Positions 63,943 through 64,000 of a stretch of DNA of 64,000 nucleotides are shown piece after piece. The translations under genes and the position numbers were made by a program. The DNA is taken from NCBI GenBank assembly GCA_017647795.1, contig JAGCJX010000023.1:114549-178548 (forward strand), given 5' to 3'. Origin of the DNA: Bacteroidales bacterium (lineage in GTDB: Bacteria; Bacteroidota; Bacteroidia; Bacteroidales; UBA932). How positions within the stretch are numbered: position 1 is the first letter of the stretch; the number at the start of each line of letters is the position of its first letter. Below the pieces are notes generated by a model. It was not told where the DNA came from and ran no database searches. It worked only from the letters and a program-made list of their open reading frames with translations.

Positions 63943-64000
63943 TCATTTTGCACCATGACATTTTTTATACTTAAGGCCACTCCCACAGAAACACAAATCG
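63943..64000 (-). CDS. SEC-C-motif protein, only the C-terminal 19 codons in the window
   Basis: The minus strand ends in DLCFCGSGLKYKKCHGAK and a TGA stop at 63945-63943. CxCGSGxKYKKCHG is the SEC-C zinc-binding motif (as at the SecA C-terminus), also found in many stand-alone proteins, including ones in defence islands. The rest of the gene lies beyond the window, so its main domain is unknown. Confidence 0.8.
   Translation of the reverse strand, partial: DLCFCGSGLKYKKCHGAK

Noticed and set aside
44921..64000. Integrase, transposase or insertion sequence in the island
   Set aside because: No recombinase motif or IS-type terminal repeats were recognised in any frame of the island; the mobility genes must lie outside the window if they exist.

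Overview
The window is a piece of a Bacteroidota (order Bacteroidales) chromosome. The evidence is the gene families (FimA/Mfa-type fimbrial operon, DUF4923, DUF3575 and DUF6913-type proteins, a golvesin-domain 'xanthan lyase', a PHP phosphatase paired with a Wzc-type kinase, ATP-dependent PPDK, HydE/HydF) and promoters of the Bacteroidota type (TTTG, about 19 bp, TAnnTTTG). The genus cannot be fixed from sequence alone; the hydrogenase maturases suggest an anaerobe.

Positions 1-44,800 (about 48% G+C in a counted sample line) are core chromosome. They run: a truncated OmpA-type barrel; dTDP-sugar genes rfbA-rfbB; a capsule/exopolysaccharide export module (Wza-like lipoprotein, Wzc-like tyrosine kinase, PHP phosphatase) with galE; a secreted DUF1566-like lipoprotein and a DUF4923 protein; a WbpB-WbpE-WbpD set for a 2,3-diacetamido-uronic acid nucleotide sugar; a large secreted amidase/golvesin protein; htpG; a phosphate transporter with its DUF47 partner; a six-gene fimbrial operon; three identical tRNA-Val genes; folC; purL; ppdK; a two-gene secreted LPP20/LamG unit; hydF-hydE; a CPA-type antiporter; and a DUF6913-DUF368 pair.

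At tRNA-Arg(UCU) (44,847-44,920) base composition drops abruptly (about 37% G+C in a counted island line) and every recognised gene from there to the end lies on the minus strand. This is a genomic island whose far end lies outside the window. It carries a zinc-ribbon protein, a Doc-type toxin with a BRO/RhuM-like DNA-binding partner, a DGQHR (DndB-like) protein with a small membrane protein, and a tightly packed eight-gene operon at 49,790-61,344.

That operon is the most interesting object here. In transcription order it is dndC (sulfur-transfer PP-loop enzyme), dndD (SMC-like ATPase), dndE, an 870-residue protein joining RNA-polymerase-like and HARE-HTH modules to a helicase-associated-like tail, a PLD-nuclease/SF2-helicase fusion, a 71-residue protein, a second SMC-like ATPase with a CxxC hook, and a 168-residue protein. 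The first three genes are the phosphorothioate DNA-modification core. The rest look like a restriction/defence module that does not resemble the classical DptF-DptG-DptH set. Start/stop overlaps and short gaps (at most 11 bp) tie all eight genes together. Beyond the operon are two unrecognised proteins, operator-like inverted repeats and the 3' end of a SEC-C-motif gene.
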